Source: Rhizophagus clarus
Taxonomy: Eukaryota > Glomeromycota > Glomeromycetes > Glomerales > Glomeraceae
Reading direction: 5' to 3'
Assembly: GCA_015698045.1 (NCBI GenBank)
Contig: BLAL01000011.1
Span: forward strand, 2,296,501 to 2,360,500
Length of the DNA: 64,000 bases
Positions 61,363 to 64,000 of this stretch are shown piece after piece. The notes below the pieces were generated by a model. The model was given only the letters and a program-made list of their open reading frames with translations. It did not search any database and was not told the DNA's origin. Made by a program: the position numbers and the translations under genes. How positions within the stretch are numbered: the first letter of the stretch is position 1; every line of letters begins with the position of its first letter.

Positions 61363-61816
61363 TATATTTTATATTTATTTTTTTGGTTATATAATTATTA
61401 CTGGATATTTTATATTTTTTTTGTATGGTTGATCATATGCGGGTTGGTTTATATAATTATCTTATATTACTATATACTATATACGTCAATATTTATAAAA
61501 TAAATGGTTTTTATTTGCTTATAAAATATAAAATGATGCTTTATTATTCGACTTTGAAAACCTCTAGTTCGACCTATTTATCAATTATATTCGGATTACA
61601 TACAGTAGTCGAATATAGTTTTTTTAGGGTCGAATAAATATGTAATAATGTCCTAATATAGGTAAAATGATGGTCGAATTTTCTTTCTGAATTTGAGATG
61701 ATTGGCACCCTAAATGCGCCAAAAAAATTGGCCTCAATTTGACATAGATTAGATCGTCATTCAACCTATATTTGACCTGATCAAATTTAGACCGAATTGT
61801 CCTTTTTCAACTAGTG

Positions 61817-62010
61817 CTGTCCTGTTTTACATTTACAACTATTTCCATTAGCATGTCAATTGAGATAATCTTCATCCTATTTTTGATTTAGTTTGATAGC
61901 TTTGCTACAAACACAAACAACTTTCTTTGGATGGATTATACTTGCATAAAATTTATATTTGGATAATCTGTCTTTCAAATATTTCCACTCTTCACTTATT
62001 TTTAATAAAA
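61817..62010 (-). pseudogene. upstream fragment of the outer element's transposase (zinc finger)
   Basis: On the minus strand this segment reads ISEEWKYLKDRLSKYKFYAS, then CVCSKAIKLNQ, TAG (TGG expected), DEDYLN, TGA (CGA expected), and HANGNSCKCKTGQ up to the edge of the CACTA element. The two Cys pairs with an intervening His look like a BED- or C2HC-type finger. The frame continues on the other side of the CACTA element at 54478 with R-T-L-F-Y-Y-F. Confidence 0.55.
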
Positions 62011-62369
62011 CTATTGAATATATTTTATGATTGATAATTACAAAAAACAAAGAATAAAGAACATAAAAAATTTTATATTATTAATTAATATGCAATTGAA
62101 CACGATCAGTTATTTTAAAATTAGTAAAAATAATCATGTTTAAAACGATAAAAAGTTTATTTTATTGTATAATAATAAAATTCCTAATTTGGTATTTGCT
62201 ACGCAAACTTTAATTTATGACATGTGTAAAAATGATTTCTATTATGCAAACTATATTTCTGACCCTTTAAAAAATCACGAAATTTATGTAAATAAAATTT
62301 TATAACCTTTAGAAATTTTATTAATATGGTTAAGCAAAACTATATGTGACCTCTATATGTATTTTTTGG

Positions 62370-62800
62370 ATCCTTTGATACTATTAAATAACTTTATTTC
62401 AACATAAAAAGATAATTTTATTTGACTAAAATGATATTATTATATTTTAAAATTAAAAGAAAAAAAAAATTTTTGAAATTATTAGTATTATTTGAAAAAT
62501 ACAAATTTCTTTATAAATATTATATGTAGTCTTAAAAAAATTAAGATATAAATACTTTTGATACTACTGAACAACTTTATTTAAATATAAAAAGATAATT
62601 TTATTTGTTCAAAATTTTTTTTATATATAAATAATATTAGTAAATAAAAAATAAGAATATGAGAATATTATTATAAAAATATGATTTTTTTTATATAATA
62701 TTGTATTTATAAAAAAGTCATATGTTAAGACTGGCCCTAGAGTTAAAAGTATTCTTTTCTGACATAACAAGTATTTTGTACTTTTTCTATTTATAATAAA
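62370..62800. repeat. right inverted arm of the outer 12-kb element
   Basis: The complement of this stretch matches the left arm at 50600-51310, including two GTTGTTCAG / CTTTATTTAAATATAAAAAG units about 170 bp apart. It is truncated to about two units compared with four on the left. No coding. Confidence 0.65.
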
Positions 62801-62885
62801 AGTAATGTGATATCACCTTTAATATAAAAAAAAAAAATTGTATTTATAAAAATTAAAATATATAAAATAAGGATAAGTCTAATTA

Positions 62886-63262
62886 TAACAACTTGTTACA
62901 AATATTATTTGCAACAATCTAATTGGTGTATTTTTATTGATCAGTTTAAATCACGTGATATTACACAAATCCAAAAAAAGAAAATTTTTGTTTTTAGAAA
63001 AATGAAAAATTTTGTTTTCAGAAAAATGAAAAATTTTGTTATACAAAATTACACAGACTTTTAAAAAGAGAATTTTTTTTACTGATTACTTAGTAAAAAA
63101 AGAGTTTTTGTTAAATAAGTTAAAAATGACATTTAAAATTATCTTTGTCATTTTAAGCTAAGTAAACTTACTAAGGAGGCTTAAAAGTTTATATATTATA
63201 AACTTTCTTATAATTTTTTTTTTAAGATTGTTACAAATAATATTTTGTAATAGGTTGTTACA
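62886..63262. mobile_element. MITE-like element with about 35-bp inverted ends
   Basis: TAACAACTTGTTACAAATAT then TATTTGCAACAATC (62886-62919) is the near-complement of GATTGTTACAAATAATATTT then TGTAATAGGTTGTTA (63227-63261). The interior is AT-rich and non-coding. Target duplication not resolved. Confidence 0.5.
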
Positions 63263-63431
63263 AATACATTTATTTTAAAAAGAAATATTAGTTTAAAAAA
63301 ATTTTTTGTAAAAATTTTTATAAAAAAATTTTTTAATATATATATAAAATTTTTTTTTTTTATATATATGAAAATTATTTCTTACTGTTATATATAACTA
63401 AATTTATTATAAATCTTTATTATGCATATAT

Positions 63432-63631
63432 AATTATACTATAGATACCACCCAAATCTAAAATAATTTGGGATTATAACAGCCTAAATGTATAAATCCA
63501 AATTAATTTACAAATTATATATATAAATTTTGCAATTTGTACATTTGGAATTTGGAAATTATGGCTGTCAAAATATACAAATTAATTTGGGATTTACTTA
63601 AAATAATTTGGGTGGCATCTATAAATTATAC
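63432..63631. mobile_element. 184-bp MITE with 8-bp duplication
   Basis: The element spans 63440-63623 with ends TATAGATACCACCCAAAT and ATTTGGGTGGCATCTATA (one mismatch). It is flanked by perfect AATTATAC at 63432-63439 and 63624-63631. The arms also share AATTTGGGAT and AACAGCC/GGCTGT-type pairs. An 8-bp duplication fits a hAT-like element. Confidence 0.8.
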
Positions 63632-64000
63632 CATTTTTTTTATTTTATATAATAAATAAATCAGTTAAATAATAAAGTTATAAGTTAAATTTTAGTAAAT
63701 TAACATATAATTTATATATAATATTTAATTTTTGGCAAATTTAATTATAATTTTATACTAGATATTGGAATTCTTATATAATATTTTTAAAAAACAAAAA
63801 TGATAGTAGTTGTAAGTAATTTATAATTAAATGATATAAAAATTTGGAATATTTAATTAAGGTATAATAAAAATGATTATAAAAAGAATTGATTGTATAT
63901 TTAAATTTATTATTAATTTTACCAGACTTTTTATTTGTTATTTGATATAACAAAAAAAAAATTATAATTTAATACAATTAACTCTTTATAAATGTATTTC
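63632..64000. other. AT-rich end of window, nothing recognised
   Basis: The last 369 bases are AT-rich with no open frame, no inverted ends and no RNA gene that I could detect. Confidence 0.5.

Larger units (their letters stand above)
54479..61816. mobile_element. CACTA-superfamily (Plavaka-like) element, 7.3 kb
   Basis: The left end is CACTAGTCGAAAAAGG at 54479; the right end is CCTTTTTCAACTAGTG at 61801-61816, its near-complement, so both ends start CACTA. Flanking triplets are TTG (54476-54478) and CTG (61817-61819), an imperfect 3-bp duplication. The element carries two divergent genes: a decayed transposase (54814-58215, minus) and a repeat-bearing coiled-coil gene (58960-61362, plus). 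The 745-bp space between them is repeat-rich. It sits inside the transposase frame of the outer element. CACTA ends with a KDZ/Plavaka-type transposase are typical of fungi. Confidence 0.85.
50600..62800. mobile_element. approximately 12-kb nested element bounded by long inverted arms
   Basis: The inverted arms at 50600-51310 and 62370-62760 bracket fragments of one minus-strand transposase-like gene (62010 down to 51640). They also enclose a 930-bp insertion and a 7.3-kb CACTA element. Without the insertions it would be about 4 kb, a normal transposon size. The exact termini and target duplication could not be fixed. Superfamily unassigned. Confidence 0.55.

Overview
The window looks like nuclear DNA of an AT-rich, intron-rich, transposon-rich early-diverging fungus. 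Every confident gene encodes a eukaryotic or fungal protein. Introns are mostly 55-100 nt with GTAAGT/GTATGT-like donors and TTTNTAG acceptors, and exons are often very short. The transposase relics resemble families I associate with arbuscular mycorrhizal fungi (Glomeromycotina, Rhizophagus type); that assignment is from memory and is an inference. Coordinates and exon boundaries come from reading the sequence by eye. Each exon model marked as summing to whole codons was checked arithmetically.

Positions 1-34,000 form the gene-rich half. In order: the start of an unknown gene (-), a small coiled-coil-like gene (+), Svf1 (-), tRNA-dihydrouridine synthase Dus2 (+), UDP-glucose 6-dehydrogenase (-), a 3.6-kb gap, a grainyhead/CP2 transcription factor (+), WD-repeat ribosome-biogenesis factor Pwp1 (+), an F-box protein (-), mitochondrial ribosomal protein uS12m (+), a Glu/Leu/Phe/Val-type dehydrogenase with 16 exons (+), a DUF202 membrane protein (+), a CCDC28-like protein (-), a thymine-DNA-glycosylase-type enzyme (+), a CNH-domain protein (-) and the DNA-damage-tolerance ATPase/E3 Rad5 (+). 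These are housekeeping genes with no evident shared pathway. Two introns carry foldback MITEs.

Positions 34,000-64,000 contain no intact host gene that I can recognise. They are a nest of DNA transposons in several states of decay: (i) an AT-rich stretch with a broken reading frame; (ii) a complete hAT element (38,479-41,502) with TIRs, an 8-bp target duplication and a transposase carrying one premature TGA; (iii) a 6.5-kb structure with long subterminal inverted repeats (about 43,130-49,635), which holds a Myb/SANT-like gene split by a hAT-type MITE and an inner element built around 13 tandem repeats; (iv) an approximately 12-kb structure with long inverted arms (about 50,600-62,800), whose own transposase is cut in two by a 7.3-kb CACTA/Plavaka-like element (54,479-61,816); and (v) small MITEs at the right end. 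Most nonsense codons in these transposases are TGA or TAG where CGA or CAG is expected, which points to C-to-T decay.

The most unusual signal is the array at 47,103-48,578. It has 13 units of about 120 bp. Each unit contains a conserved 41-nt exon-like core between a polypyrimidine-TAG acceptor and a GTAAGG donor, with a branch-point-like CTAAT in the spacer. The unit therefore looks like a small exon plus a complete intron that has multiplied in tandem inside a mobile element.
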